Source of the DNA: an uncultured Bacteroidales bacterium
GTDB lineage: Bacteria > Bacteroidota > Bacteroidia > Bacteroidales > FEN-979
NCBI GenBank assembly: GCA_903877385.1
Contig: CAIRDP010000043.1
Span: 54,118-118,117 of the forward strand
Length of the DNA stretch: 64,000 nt
Reading direction: 5' to 3'
The notes under the pieces were generated by a model. The model was not told the origin of the DNA and did no database searches. It worked only from the letters and a program-made list of their open reading frames with translations. A program made the position numbers and the translations under genes. Shown one piece after another: positions 19,093 to 28,606 of the stretch. Numbering within the stretch: the first letter of the stretch is position 1; each line of letters begins with the position of its first letter.

Positions 19093-21777
19093 TTATAATT
19101 CCTTTTCAACTTCCACCGTGGCATCGCTGCCGCCGGAATGAACCGAAAATCCCCGTTTTTTAAACACCGAGATCATCCGTTTATTGTCGGTGGTGGTTTG
19201 GGCGACAATCTTTTTCAGGTTCCACTTTCCTGCAATTTCCATGCAGAAATCGGTAATGATATTTCCAAGATCTTTCTGCTGGTATGAATCTATTATGAGG
19301 ATGGCATACTCCACAGTTTCATGGTCGGGATCGGCTATCAGCCTTCCAACACCCACCAGTTTTCTCTGGTCGTTCTCCTGGACCTCGGCAACGATGGCAA
19401 CTTCCCTGTCATAATCTATATAACAGTAACGCGTGGCTACCTCGTGCGTCTGCCACTGGAAAAAATACCTGAAACGGCTGTACAACGATTCTTTTGAGCA
19501 ATTGCCTATCATTTCCAGCCATAAAGGCTCATCCTCAGGTTTTATTGGCCTCAGCAGGATTTTTTTCCCATCTTTCAGGTTCAGGGTCCTCACATATTTC
19601 TCAGGATAGGGATGTAATGCAAGATGCGCAAAGGGCAGCTGTTCTCTCCCGGCAATGCTGGTATCTATCATGATCCTGGCATCCAGCGCAACAACCTCGG
19701 TGGTTGTCACAAGCAGGGGGTTAATGTCCAGTTCGGTGATCTCAGGATAGTCGGCAGCAAGATAGGAAAGGCGAATCAGGATCTGTATCAGCCCGTCAAT
19801 ATTTTTAGCAGGGCTTCCCCTGTAACCTTTCAGTAAAGGATAGATCTTCAGCGACTCAAGCATCTGGCTTGCCAGCCGCTCATTCAAAGGAGGGAATCCA
19901 AGAGCTTTATCGGAAAAGAGTTCTGCGGTGATACCTCCCATGCCAACCATAAGTATTGTCCCGAATACCTTGTCTTTTTTAATTCCGAGGATGAGTTCCA
20001 CCGCTTCTTTTTCTGCCACCATCTTCTGCACAGTGATGCCGTCAACCCTGGCATCAGGCTGTTTAAGCTTTACCGAGTCGATGATCCTTTCAAAAGCTGC
20101 TTTCAGCAGCTTTTCATTTCCCAGGTTAAGCTGAACCCCTCCTACATCCGACTTATGGGTGATGTCAGGCGATTGTATTTTCAAGACCACCGGGTAGCCA
20201 GATTTTTCCGCAATTTTTACGGCCTCTTCAGGACTTTTTGCAAGCACCGGCCGGGTAGTTGAAATGCCGTATGTTTCAAGGATAAGCTTCGACACCTCTT
20301 CCGATAAAACAGCACCTTTATTACGGATCAGTTTGTTGAATTTTTGGCGCATTTTTTCCCTGTCCAGGCTGAACTCTACCGGGATATCTTTCGGTGTCTC
20401 ATAAAGTATCTTCAGGTTCTTCGAATACGCAACCAGGGTCATAAAGGCTTTTATAGCCTGCTCAGGGGTACGGTATGAGGCAATTCCCGCCTCTACCAGG
20501 ATGTCATCGGCTTTATGCATGCTTTGTCCTCCAAGCCATGCAGCCAGTATAGGTTTCCTTGTGGTTGAAACCAGGGCGCTTATCTCCCTGGCGGTAGCTT
20601 CAGGGTTTGTCATTGCCTGCGGGGTGAGTATCACAAGTATAGCATCCACGGCTTTATCCTCAAGAACTATCTGTGTGGCTTTTGAAATCCTCTTGGCCCT
20701 GGCATCTCCGAGAACATCCACAGGGTTGCCATGCGACCAGAACTCGGGAAGGTTTTCGTTGAGTTTCTGCATCGTTTCATCCGACAATTTCGCCAGTACA
20801 CCGTTCGAAGCGATGAGTGCGTCTGTTGCCATCACCCCCGGTCCCCCGGCATTGGTGATGATACCCAGCCTTGGCCCCTGCGGGAAACGGTTGCGACCAA
20901 TAAGTTCAGCCACCGAAAAAATATCCCCTATCTCGTAAACCCTTGCCAGCCCTATTCTTTGAAAGGCTGCATCATAAACGGCATCCTCCGAGGCCATCGC
21001 TCCCGTATGTGAAGCCGCCACCTGGGCCGACTCGGGGAACCTGCCTGCTTTGTACACTATGATAGGCTTCTTTCGCGCAAAAGCACGGGCTGCCGTCATG
21101 AACTTCCTGGGATTCTGTATGGATTCTATGTACAATATGATGCAATGCGTATTCTCGTCTTCCCCGAAATAATCGATCAGGTCGCCGAATTCAACATCCA
21201 GGCTGTTCCCGATGGAAACGAAGTACGAAAAACCGATCTTCCCTTCAATGGCCCAGTCGAGGACCGAAGTACAAAGAGCTCCCGACTGTGAAATGAAGGC
21301 GATGTTTCCGGGCTTCGGCATCTCTGCAGCAAAGCTGGCATTGAGTTTCAAAGAAGGAACAATGATCCCGAGACAATTCGGTCCGAGGACCCTCATTCCT
21401 TCAAATTTTTTCACTTCCCTGAGGATGTCATCCTCAAGTTTTTTCCCGGCTTCCCCCGTCTCCTTAAACCCGGCCGAAATGATGATGATCCCACGTATCC
21501 CGGCTTCCCCGCAATCCCTGATGGCTGCAGGGACTTTCTCGGCTGCGGTGCAGATAATCCCCATGTCGGGGGCTCTCGGAAGGCTCTTCATATCGGGGTA
21601 ACAGGGGATCCCCATTACTGCTTCGTACTCGGAATTCACAGGATAAACCACTCCGCGGAATCCCCCGCTTACCAGGTTTATCAGAACTTTCCCGCTTACC
21701 GAATTAGGGTTGGTGGTAACCCCTATCAAAGCGATCCGTTTGGGGTCAAAGATGTTGTTCAGCTTGTGTATATTCAT
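19093..21777 (-). CDS. ADP-forming acyl-CoA synthetase (alpha-beta fused) with C-terminal GNAT domain
   Basis: The 894-residue cytosolic protein opens with a CoA-binding domain (FDPKRIALIGVTTNPNSVSG) and a succinyl-CoA-ligase-like domain with GPNCLGI and FISQSGAL. The phospho-His region SHTGA has His257 intact. An ATP-grasp domain follows (about 480-700; GYPVVLKIQSPDITHKSDVGG). The last 170 residues or so form a GNAT domain (LLRPIKPEDEPLWLEM, GVGRLIADPD). Protein acetyltransferases of the Pat/PatZ type share this architecture but usually lose the catalytic His; here it is present, so ADP-forming acetate or acyl-CoA synthetase activity remains plausible. It lies near the butyrate operon and could make ATP from acyl-CoA. 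Confidence 0.88.
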   Translation of the reverse strand: MNIHKLNNIFDPKRIALIGVTTNPNSVSGKVLINLVSGGFRGVVYPVNSEYEAVMGIPCYPDMKSLPRAPDMGIICTAAEKVPAAIRDCGEAGIRGIIIISAGFKETGEAGKKLEDDILREVKKFEGMRVLGPNCLGIIVPSLKLNASFAAEMPKPGNIAFISQSGALCTSVLDWAIEGKIGFSYFVSIGNSLDVEFGDLIDYFGEDENTHCIILYIESIQNPRKFMTAARAFARKKPIIVYKAGRFPESAQVAASHTGAMASEDAVYDAAFQRIGLARVYEIGDIFSVAELIGRNRFPQGPRLGIITNAGGPGVMATDALIASNGVLAKLSDETMQKLNENLPEFWSHGNPVDVLGDARAKRISKATQIVLEDKAVDAILVILTPQAMTNPEATAREISALVSTTRKPILAAWLGGQSMHKADDILVEAGIASYRTPEQAIKAFMTLVAYSKNLKILYETPKDIPVEFSLDREKMRQKFNKLIRNKGAVLSEEVSKLILETYGISTTRPVLAKSPEEAVKIAEKSGYPVVLKIQSPDITHKSDVGGVQLNLGNEKLLKAAFERIIDSVKLKQPDARVDGITVQKMVAEKEAVELILGIKKDKVFGTILMVGMGGITAELFSDKALGFPPLNERLASQMLESLKIYPLLKGYRGSPAKNIDGLIQILIRLSYLAADYPEITELDINPLLVTTTEVVALDARIMIDTSIAGREQLPFAHLALHPYPEKYVRTLNLKDGKKILLRPIKPEDEPLWLEMIGNCSKESLYSRFRYFFQWQTHEVATRYCYIDYDREVAIVAEVQENDQRKLVGVGRLIADPDHETVEYAILIIDSYQQKDLGNIITDFCMEIAGKWNLKKIVAQTTTDNKRMISVFKKRGFSVHSGGSDATVEVEKEL

Positions 21778-21799
21778 TCCTGTAACGAAGATGCAACTG

Positions 21800-21807
21800 C
21801 AAAGATA
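21800..21807 (-). promoter_or_regulatory. -7 element upstream of the ADP-forming synthetase
   Basis: TATCTTTG on the minus strand, 22 bases before the ATG at 21777. No -33 TTG is seen at the usual distance. Confidence 0.5.
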
Positions 21808-21818
21808 CTGGATTATGG

Positions 21819-22991
21819 CTATAACTTCCCGGGGATTTCCTGCTTGTAAAACATTAAGTCAAAAGTAATGTTAAGCCAGATCAGTATGCAGGGCAATACA
21901 TTCAGATCATACCGGTTGATGAAATTCTCACGAATGCTGTCGGGGAACAGGTCTGTTGGGGACAGGACCGTAAAAATAAACGCAAAGACCATTAATACAA
22001 TGTTTCCTGCTTTAATTTTTTGACTGGCAAACCAAATGGCAACACCGGTGATGGCAATAATGTAAGTAGGGGACTCTGCTTTATGATTGAATATGACGAT
22101 CCAAATCAGTATGGATGCTAAATACAATAATCTGAACTTTAATTCATTGAAGAATTTGCTCTTGATGAATGGAAGACAGAATAAAACAATCCCGAAAACC
22201 AGGATCACATTTTTTGACTGGAATGGTATCCAGCTGTGAAGCCAGCCGGCAAAAGACAATCCCCAGGATATGCTGTGATCGTATTGAATGAGGTCAATCC
22301 AGCTCTGATAAAGGTATACCAGCTGGTACCAGGGGACGACAAGAAGGGGCAAAATCGCCATGATCAGGATCCATCCGAGGGTGTAAAAAACCGCTTTTAA
22401 TTTATCCGGATAGAAAAGAAAAAGTGCCAGTGAAACCAGTCCGAAGATTTTAATATAGATTGTTAAGACAATAGCCAGCGAGGCCAGGAGCATTTGTTTC
22501 CTCTCGAGAAAAATCAAAGCAAATACGATCAGGCCCGCTATTAATCCGTTGCTTTGGGAGTTCTGGAGCGAGGTTATCAGTTCAATAATTATAAAACCAA
22601 ACATGAACAACCGTGTTTTGTCCGACATTGACGGCAGGTTCCAGAGTGCAAAAAACAGCAGTAAACAGTTCAATAGGTTCCAGATAAGCAGCCCTGACCA
22701 GTCGGGCAGCAGGCTGAAGGGAGCCATGAATAAAGAAAAAGTAGGGCTGTATTTATAATAATCCATTTGTTCGTTCCTGTACTCCAGGTAGAGGTCTTTA
22801 TTTGCCGTAAGGTGAACGAACGATTGTTTGAAGATCAGGTAGTTATTGTAATGGGTATCCAGTTTACTGCTGTTGACAAAGGTATTTGGTTGCAAAAAGA
22901 GATTCTGGGCAGTTATGATTATAGTAATAAGCATGAGCAAACCAGCACCGGTTAAAGGGTGCACCAAGAGAGTAACCAGTTTTTTCAGCAT
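21819..22991 (-). CDS. GT87/DUF2029-like membrane glycosyltransferase
   Basis: The 390-residue protein has about nine to ten hydrophobic spans. A periplasmic loop after the first span contains YLEYRNEQMDYYKYSPTFSLFMAPFSLLPDW. YKYSP followed by a FxLLP turn is typical of GT87 (mannosyltransferase-like, polyprenyl-phosphate-sugar-dependent) enzymes. The sugar and acceptor are unknown. It lies between the M1 peptidase and the acyl-CoA synthetase on the same strand with short gaps of 57 and 41 bases. Confidence 0.7.
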   Translation of the reverse strand: MLKKLVTLLVHPLTGAGLLMLITIIITAQNLFLQPNTFVNSSKLDTHYNNYLIFKQSFVHLTANKDLYLEYRNEQMDYYKYSPTFSLFMAPFSLLPDWSGLLIWNLLNCLLLFFALWNLPSMSDKTRLFMFGFIIIELITSLQNSQSNGLIAGLIVFALIFLERKQMLLASLAIVLTIYIKIFGLVSLALFLFYPDKLKAVFYTLGWILIMAILPLLVVPWYQLVYLYQSWIDLIQYDHSISWGLSFAGWLHSWIPFQSKNVILVFGIVLFCLPFIKSKFFNELKFRLLYLASILIWIVIFNHKAESPTYIIAITGVAIWFASQKIKAGNIVLMVFAFIFTVLSPTDLFPDSIRENFINRYDLNVLPCILIWLNITFDLMFYKQEIPGKL

Positions 22992-23048
22992 TGTTTTCAG
23001 CCTGTAAATTTTTTACTGCTGTATCAGAGCGGGTATCCGGAGCTTATT

Positions 23049-25010
23049 CTAAGGGTCAACAGGTTTAATGATAAATTTCCCCCTGATGGTGAAATTATTC
23101 CCCGAGAATGTATAGAAATACAGTCCGGGCACATATTCATGGGTGTCGAGGGTCGCTTCGCGGGTACCCGGGCCCGGGATAACTTCATCCCTCATCCGCC
23201 CTGAATTATCATAAACCCTGATAATACTTTGGCCCCCTGCGTTAAGGCCCCCGAAACGGAAAGTAATATAGTCTGCAGCAGGATTGGGCGCAAGCTGCAG
23301 GCTGGCCTGTAGTTCATGCCCGGCTACGGCATTTACAGTATTGTTCCCCGAAATGATCTGGGAATTCGGATCGAAAATCAGGGAATCGGCCTTGAACGGG
23401 ATTCGAACGTTAAACATCTCTCCCGAATACGAATTGATGATCCTGATCAGGGTATCATGAGTGGCATTTTTCAGCTTCAGTTCCAGGGGCAGTTTAAAAA
23501 AAGAAACGGTTGAACTGCTCTGGGTCTGGTGAATAGTAAATGAAACGGAATCACCTGTTTGTGTCCAGTTGACCAGGTACTGCGGATAGCCTTCTCCCGT
23601 AAACCAGTCGTTGAAATACCAGCTCAGGCTTTCACCGTACACGCTTTCCAGGTGGGCCTTGAGGTCGGATGTACGGGCAAATCCATAAGCCAGGCCAAAA
23701 TCGTTGAGATAATTGTTAAGTGCTGCAAAAAACCCTGAATCCCCCATAACCGATCTCAGCTGATGCAGTATCATCGCTCCCTTGGCATACGTTAAACGGC
23801 TGTTGAAGATCCTGCTCACATCGCTTGTATCGGGACAATATACTGAGCCCCCGGGCAGGGCTGTGATCTGCGCTATCCTCACCTGCCTGAACCTTTGCCA
23901 GAGGCCCGGGTCAAGATGTTCGTAACAAAGGCCCGAGAGGTAGGTGGCAAAACCTTCGTTAAGCCAGATGTCGGTCCAGCTCCCGCAGGTCACCTTGTCG
24001 CCGAACCATTGATGCGCGAGTTCATGGGCGATGAGCTCAAACTGAAATGCATTGACGAACGTCATGGTTTGATGTTCCATACCGCCGCCCACGCCAAACT
24101 CGGCATGCCCGTATTTCTCTTTTTGAAAGGGGTAAATCCCGAAAAGGCTATCGTAAAGCTGTATCATGGGGATGATCAGGGGAAGCTGATCGGCAGCAGT
24201 GGTTGAATCTTCCGGATAAATATAGTTGACCAGCCGCAGGGTGTCGTTGCCGAAAGGGACCTGCTGGGTAAAACTGGCATAATTGGTCACTGCAAGACAA
24301 ACAAGATAAGTGGCTATGGGATAGCGGTGTTTCCAGTGGAACACTGTGCTTGCCGGGCCCTGAACGCTGGACACAAGCAAACCGTTGGTCGCCGTTTTGT
24401 AAGGTAAAGCCGCGTTTATATAAATATCAATGGAATCAGCCTTGTCGGTGAGGCCGTTTTTACATGGCCACCAGTCGCTCGCTCCGTAAGGCTCTGAGAG
24501 AGTCCAGATAACGGGAGTCCCTTTATGAGTTGACTGAACAAAGGAGCCCAGGCCTGTATTGGGCGGAACCCCATGATAAAAAACCGTAACGGAATCCTTT
24601 TTATTCTCAGGCAGGGAGTTTGAAAACCCTATCCTCAGCTGATCCTGTGGATGATCCCATCTGTAATATTGCGTATTATGGTATAGTATGCCCGAAACCA
24701 CCAGCGCTTGGTTCATGTCGAGTGCCAGGGTGTCAAAACTTGCCTGTTTAGGAATGAAATAAACGGTGACATAGCCTGAAATTGTATCGAGGCTGGGATC
24801 TATGGTCCAATAACAGCTGTAATATGTTACTTTGCAGGCTGATGTAGTAATCCCTTTCGCAGGCCTTAGTATCCGGGCATGAGCATCAAGTTCCCCTTTC
24901 GCGATAGTGTTCAGGTCGGCGGGATTGAATGTTACCTGGGCACTAAGCAAACCTGAAAACAAAAAACAACCGAATACGACTGCCCTGATCGTGCTGACTG
25001 CCTTTTTCAA
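23049..25010 (-). CDS. T9SS-secreted M1 family aminopeptidase
   Basis: The 653-residue protein has a signal peptide (ending near LLSAQ), an N-terminal beta-saddle domain, the substrate-binding GGGMEH motif (about residue 310; the usual form is GxMEN) and the zinc motif HELAH with the downstream Glu in WLNEGFATYL (about 327-350). It ends in a T9SS type A sorting domain with APNPAADYI, VYDNSGR and GLYFYTF. M1 enzymes remove N-terminal residues from peptides; this one should act outside the cell. The start is a TTG at 25010 whose TTGA overlaps the TGA stop of the upstream T9SS gene. No ATG is available in frame before the signal peptide, so translation is probably coupled. Confidence 0.9.
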   Translation of the reverse strand: MKKAVSTIRAVVFGCFLFSGLLSAQVTFNPADLNTIAKGELDAHARILRPAKGITTSACKVTYYSCYWTIDPSLDTISGYVTVYFIPKQASFDTLALDMNQALVVSGILYHNTQYYRWDHPQDQLRIGFSNSLPENKKDSVTVFYHGVPPNTGLGSFVQSTHKGTPVIWTLSEPYGASDWWPCKNGLTDKADSIDIYINAALPYKTATNGLLVSSVQGPASTVFHWKHRYPIATYLVCLAVTNYASFTQQVPFGNDTLRLVNYIYPEDSTTAADQLPLIIPMIQLYDSLFGIYPFQKEKYGHAEFGVGGGMEHQTMTFVNAFQFELIAHELAHQWFGDKVTCGSWTDIWLNEGFATYLSGLCYEHLDPGLWQRFRQVRIAQITALPGGSVYCPDTSDVSRIFNSRLTYAKGAMILHQLRSVMGDSGFFAALNNYLNDFGLAYGFARTSDLKAHLESVYGESLSWYFNDWFTGEGYPQYLVNWTQTGDSVSFTIHQTQSSSTVSFFKLPLELKLKNATHDTLIRIINSYSGEMFNVRIPFKADSLIFDPNSQIISGNNTVNAVAGHELQASLQLAPNPAADYITFRFGGLNAGGQSIIRVYDNSGRMRDEVIPGPGTREATLDTHEYVPGLYFYTFSGNNFTIRGKFIIKPVDP

Positions 25011-26491
25011 TGCATCACAATAACACGTTCCGTTTGATTGTTCAGGGTGAAAAAGTACAAACCGTTGGGCCAGTTGCTTACATCAATTGATGCGTTCCTG
25101 CTGACTGCAGATTCATACACTTTAACTCCCAAAGTGTTGAAAACGGAAATCTTCTGGGTTAAAGGATCACTGATCACAATATTCAGAACAGTATTAGCCG
25201 GATTGGGAGAGTATTTAACCGGTATTGCTGAAGTATGATCTTCCACCCCCAAAGCACAAGTGGGGCAGGTGAGGTATCCCCCGTTTTGCAACAGGTATTT
25301 TTTCGTGTTAAGATACTTGTTCTCACGGCGGGTTTCGTCGTAAACAACATTGAAGCCGTTACCGCTTACATTGATGACTGAACCGTTTGAAATTCCTGAA
25401 GGATCAGTAAAAACAGGTACATACGATTTCGCAGTCAGATTCCAGGTACTGGTCAAATCCATGGCCAGGCTTACCGAAACTGAACTATTTGCAGGGTTGA
25501 TACTGCCATTTAAAGCGGTGCTGTCGGTAAATGCGATTGAAATTGAGCTGGTATTGTCACAAACGAAACTTCCGGCAAGGGTCACTTTATCTGCATTGAA
25601 TACGGTAAACCCCGAGCTAAGTGTATTCACAATATTCCCTGTTGTTTGAGTTATACCTGCTTTACTGCTTATATTTATCGATCCGCTGGCTCCTTTGTTA
25701 TAAAACGCATCTCCGCTGCCGGCATTCAGGGAACCTCCGCTCATGGTAAAGGAAACGCCATTAAGCGGGGTTTGTATGGTCTTTTGCATCATCACCCCGT
25801 TCAAAGCACTGGTCAGGCTGGTATTGACCAGGTTTACGCTTCCGTTTGCATCAATAAGCGCTCCATTATCCCCGTTTGATGTGATTGAAGCTCCGGAAAC
25901 CGTGACCTGTCCGAGTGAATATATCCCTGCCGAAGGGCTTCCTGCTGTAGTGGCCGCACCAACGATGGTACCTCCGGTAATATTTACCATACCGCCGCCT
26001 AAACCTGCGGCAATAGCAGGCGAATTCGGGCCGGTGGTTGTAATATTCACATCGGTGAGTGTTACAGATCCGCCATTGCTAGCATCAACCCCATGCGAAA
26101 GGTTGTTTCCCGTGGTTATTGAGCCTCCGGTCATTGTGATCGAGGAGTTTGTATCGGTAGCGAATAGTCCGTTAGCCCCGGTACCCGTTGTGCTTACCGT
26201 ATCGTTTGTAAAATTGATTTTACTTGCAAGTTTTGAAAGTACACCGGCATTCACACCAATCAGGCTGCTGCTGTCGGTATTTGAAGAGTTGCCGCTGGTT
26301 CTTATCGAAGAGCTCCTCAATGTAAACACCCCGGCATGAGTCACAAGTACACCCGATGTGTCATTGATGGCCGAAGAATAGGATTTGCGCGCAAGGGCAA
26401 CAGAATCGCCACTCTGGTAATAATATGTCTGACCAAATCCGCTGAAACAAAGAGTGGAAAGCAAACCAATAAAAAAGACTAATTTTTTCAT
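25007..26491 (-). CDS. T9SS-secreted right-handed beta-helix-like protein
   Basis: The 494-residue protein has a signal peptide (MKKLVFFIGLLSTLCFSGFGQ). Repeated short beta-strand units rich in Thr, Asn, Ser and Gly follow (ITMTGGSITTGNN, VNITGGTIVG, VTVSGASITSNG). This resembles pectate-lyase-like parallel beta-helices found in adhesins and autotransporter passengers. The end is a T9SS type A sorting domain (YSPNPANTVLNI, VFNTLGVKVYES, GLYFFTL). No active-site residues of polysaccharide lyases were recognised, so an adhesin or surface role is more likely. It is the first gene of a pair with the M1 peptidase and overlaps its TTG start. Confidence 0.8.
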   Translation of the reverse strand: MKKLVFFIGLLSTLCFSGFGQTYYYQSGDSVALARKSYSSAINDTSGVLVTHAGVFTLRSSSIRTSGNSSNTDSSSLIGVNAGVLSKLASKINFTNDTVSTTGTGANGLFATDTNSSITMTGGSITTGNNLSHGVDASNGGSVTLTDVNITTTGPNSPAIAAGLGGGMVNITGGTIVGAATTAGSPSAGIYSLGQVTVSGASITSNGDNGALIDANGSVNLVNTSLTSALNGVMMQKTIQTPLNGVSFTMSGGSLNAGSGDAFYNKGASGSINISSKAGITQTTGNIVNTLSSGFTVFNADKVTLAGSFVCDNTSSISIAFTDSTALNGSINPANSSVSVSLAMDLTSTWNLTAKSYVPVFTDPSGISNGSVINVSGNGFNVVYDETRRENKYLNTKKYLLQNGGYLTCPTCALGVEDHTSAIPVKYSPNPANTVLNIVISDPLTQKISVFNTLGVKVYESAVSRNASIDVSNWPNGLYFFTLNNQTERVIVMH

Positions 26492-26624
26492 AATACAATG
26501 TTATTATTGTAAATAATGGATAAAATTACGCCATAAAATGATAAGGCACTATAAAATTGATAAAAATTAACAATTTCTCTTTATGGAAATTATGTTTACA
26601 GGAACCCGTAAACCGGGCGGAATG

Positions 26625-28520
26625 TCAAAAGCTGAAGCTGAAAGTCGCTCCCTTACCGGGTTCACTGCGAACGGTAATTGTACCTCCGTGCTTAACGATG
26701 ACCCGTTTGACCGTTGCAAGACCGATGCCTGTGCCTTTAAAATGCTTATCGCTATGCAAGCGCTGAAACGGAGTGAATAAATTCTTTGCTTTTGCCATGT
26801 CGAAACCAACGCCATTATCCCGGATAAAGATAATTTTTTTGTGATTCCTTATTTCGGTTCCGATAATGATTTCGGCATTCTCGTTTTTACTGCTGTATTT
26901 CCATGCATTGTCGATAAGGTTCTGTAAGGCAATCTGGAGCAGCCTGTGGTCGGCCTGTACGATAATGTTTTCTTCAATCCTGCAATTGACTTTGTGCCCG
27001 GGAAGAGTGAGTTTCAGATCCTCGCATATTTTTACAGCCATCTCCGAAAGATTGCAGGGTGATTTGCTGACCGTTTGCCTTGTAATTCTCGACAACTTTA
27101 AAAGGTCCTCGATGAGGTTGTTCATAAGGACTGTTGATTCTGTTATATGTTTCAAGAGGTCTTTGCCCGCTTCATCCATCAGGGCTTCATAATCATCTTT
27201 AAGAAAAATACACAGAGCTTCAATCCTGCGCACAGGGGCACGCAGGTCATGAGAAACAGAATAGGAAAAAGCTTCCAGTTCCTGGTTGGTCGCCTCCAGT
27301 TCACCCAGCACCCTGGTAATTTCTTCTTTTTGCTCATTCACGAGCAAATAGGCCCGGTTAAGCCTTTTTCGGCTATTCACAATTACAAATACAACAATAA
27401 CCAGGATAAGTATTCCGAATGCCCCGCCGAAGATGATAACTTTTTGCTGCCTGTTCCTCATCTCCAGCAATTCAAGCTGTTTTTGCTTTAATTCCTCTTC
27501 ATTTCTCCAGCTCAGGACCGAAGCTTTGCTTACAATCTGGGCTCCGTAAACACTGTCGTAATCATTAAATGCAGCTTCCTGAAATTCAAGGGCCTTGTCG
27601 TTCCTGCCTTCGGCCTTATAAATGTCCGAAAGCAACCTGTTTGCAGTATATCTCTGGATCAGGTACCCCAGTTCGGTTGAAACCCTGATCCCTTCCTTGG
27701 CATAAGCCTCAGCTTCCCTGAGATATTGGGTATGAAGACCGGGTTTTTCCTTGCTTTGGCGTAAACAGATCCTGCCAAGAGTCGTGGAATTTTCAGCAAC
27801 CATCCTGGTTGATCCAATTGTTTTGAAATATTCAAGTCCTGCCCTGATCAGTGCATACGCCGTATCAAGCCTTGATTGGGCCATGAACATATAACCAAAC
27901 CTGTTTTTTGCAACAACGATTTCCCCCTTCAGCTTATACTCTTCGCTCAGTTTAAGGTGAATGTTCATGTATTTGGCTGCAGAATCAAATTGTCCCAGGT
28001 TACGGTAATTGTTTCCCAGGGTACCTGTATTCCTGGCCCTGGATAAAATATCAACAGTATATGGCAATAAAGCTGCCCCCTTTTTCATATACTCCTCGGT
28101 GATCCCCTTGTCAAGATCCTTATACAGGTATGCAAGCATGAGGTAAATGGAGCAGAGGTAGCTTTTATCGCCCAGCCCTTCAAAGATTGCCTGTGCCTTC
28201 AGGGCATGATCAATGGATTCGGGCAGACGGGATAAAATATGATAAATATAAGTCAGTGCAAAATGTGATATTCCTTTCCCATGCTGGTAATTTATCTTTT
28301 CTGAAAGGTGAAGTGCGGTGAGGCCAGGGCTAAGGGCTTCCCTGGGATTTATATTGCGAAGTTCATAACAAATTCCTGCCAGTAATTTCACTTTGACTGT
28401 ATCCTCTTTTGCCCCGGGTAATTCTGCAGAAAGCGAATCGATCAGCGCCTTACCTCCTTTCTGAGAAAAGGCAGGCAGAATAAGGATGAATGCCAGCAAA
28501 CTGAGAATGATGTTTTTCAT
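26625..28520 (-). CDS. TPR-containing sensor histidine kinase
   Basis: The 631-residue protein has a signal peptide, then tetratricopeptide-type helices (about 40-330) in the periplasm and one transmembrane segment (VIIFGGAFGILILVIVVFVIV, about 362-384). A coiled coil, a HisKA domain with the phosphoacceptor in SVSHDLRAPVRR (about 424), and a HATPase domain (DNGVGFD and GTGIGLATV) follow. The protein ends with GATFSFSF, a normal kinase terminus. No response regulator is adjacent; a second, LytS-type kinase lies directly upstream on the same strand. A -7 site at 28551-28544 suggests its own promoter. The signal sensed is unknown. Confidence 0.9.
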   Translation of the reverse strand: MKNIILSLLAFILILPAFSQKGGKALIDSLSAELPGAKEDTVKVKLLAGICYELRNINPREALSPGLTALHLSEKINYQHGKGISHFALTYIYHILSRLPESIDHALKAQAIFEGLGDKSYLCSIYLMLAYLYKDLDKGITEEYMKKGAALLPYTVDILSRARNTGTLGNNYRNLGQFDSAAKYMNIHLKLSEEYKLKGEIVVAKNRFGYMFMAQSRLDTAYALIRAGLEYFKTIGSTRMVAENSTTLGRICLRQSKEKPGLHTQYLREAEAYAKEGIRVSTELGYLIQRYTANRLLSDIYKAEGRNDKALEFQEAAFNDYDSVYGAQIVSKASVLSWRNEEELKQKQLELLEMRNRQQKVIIFGGAFGILILVIVVFVIVNSRKRLNRAYLLVNEQKEEITRVLGELEATNQELEAFSYSVSHDLRAPVRRIEALCIFLKDDYEALMDEAGKDLLKHITESTVLMNNLIEDLLKLSRITRQTVSKSPCNLSEMAVKICEDLKLTLPGHKVNCRIEENIIVQADHRLLQIALQNLIDNAWKYSSKNENAEIIIGTEIRNHKKIIFIRDNGVGFDMAKAKNLFTPFQRLHSDKHFKGTGIGLATVKRVIVKHGGTITVRSEPGKGATFSFSF

Positions 28521-28543
28521 GGCAGGCTCAAAAATCTGTTATG

Positions 28544-28551
28544 CAAATGTA
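28544..28551 (-). promoter_or_regulatory. -7 element of the TPR kinase gene
   Basis: TACATTTG on the minus strand, 23 bases before the ATG at 28520, within an AT-rich 86-base gap. Confidence 0.45.
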
Positions 28552-28606
28552 AGGATAAATTAATTGAAAGATAATTTCAAGAACTTATTATTCAGATTTA
28601 TATTGA

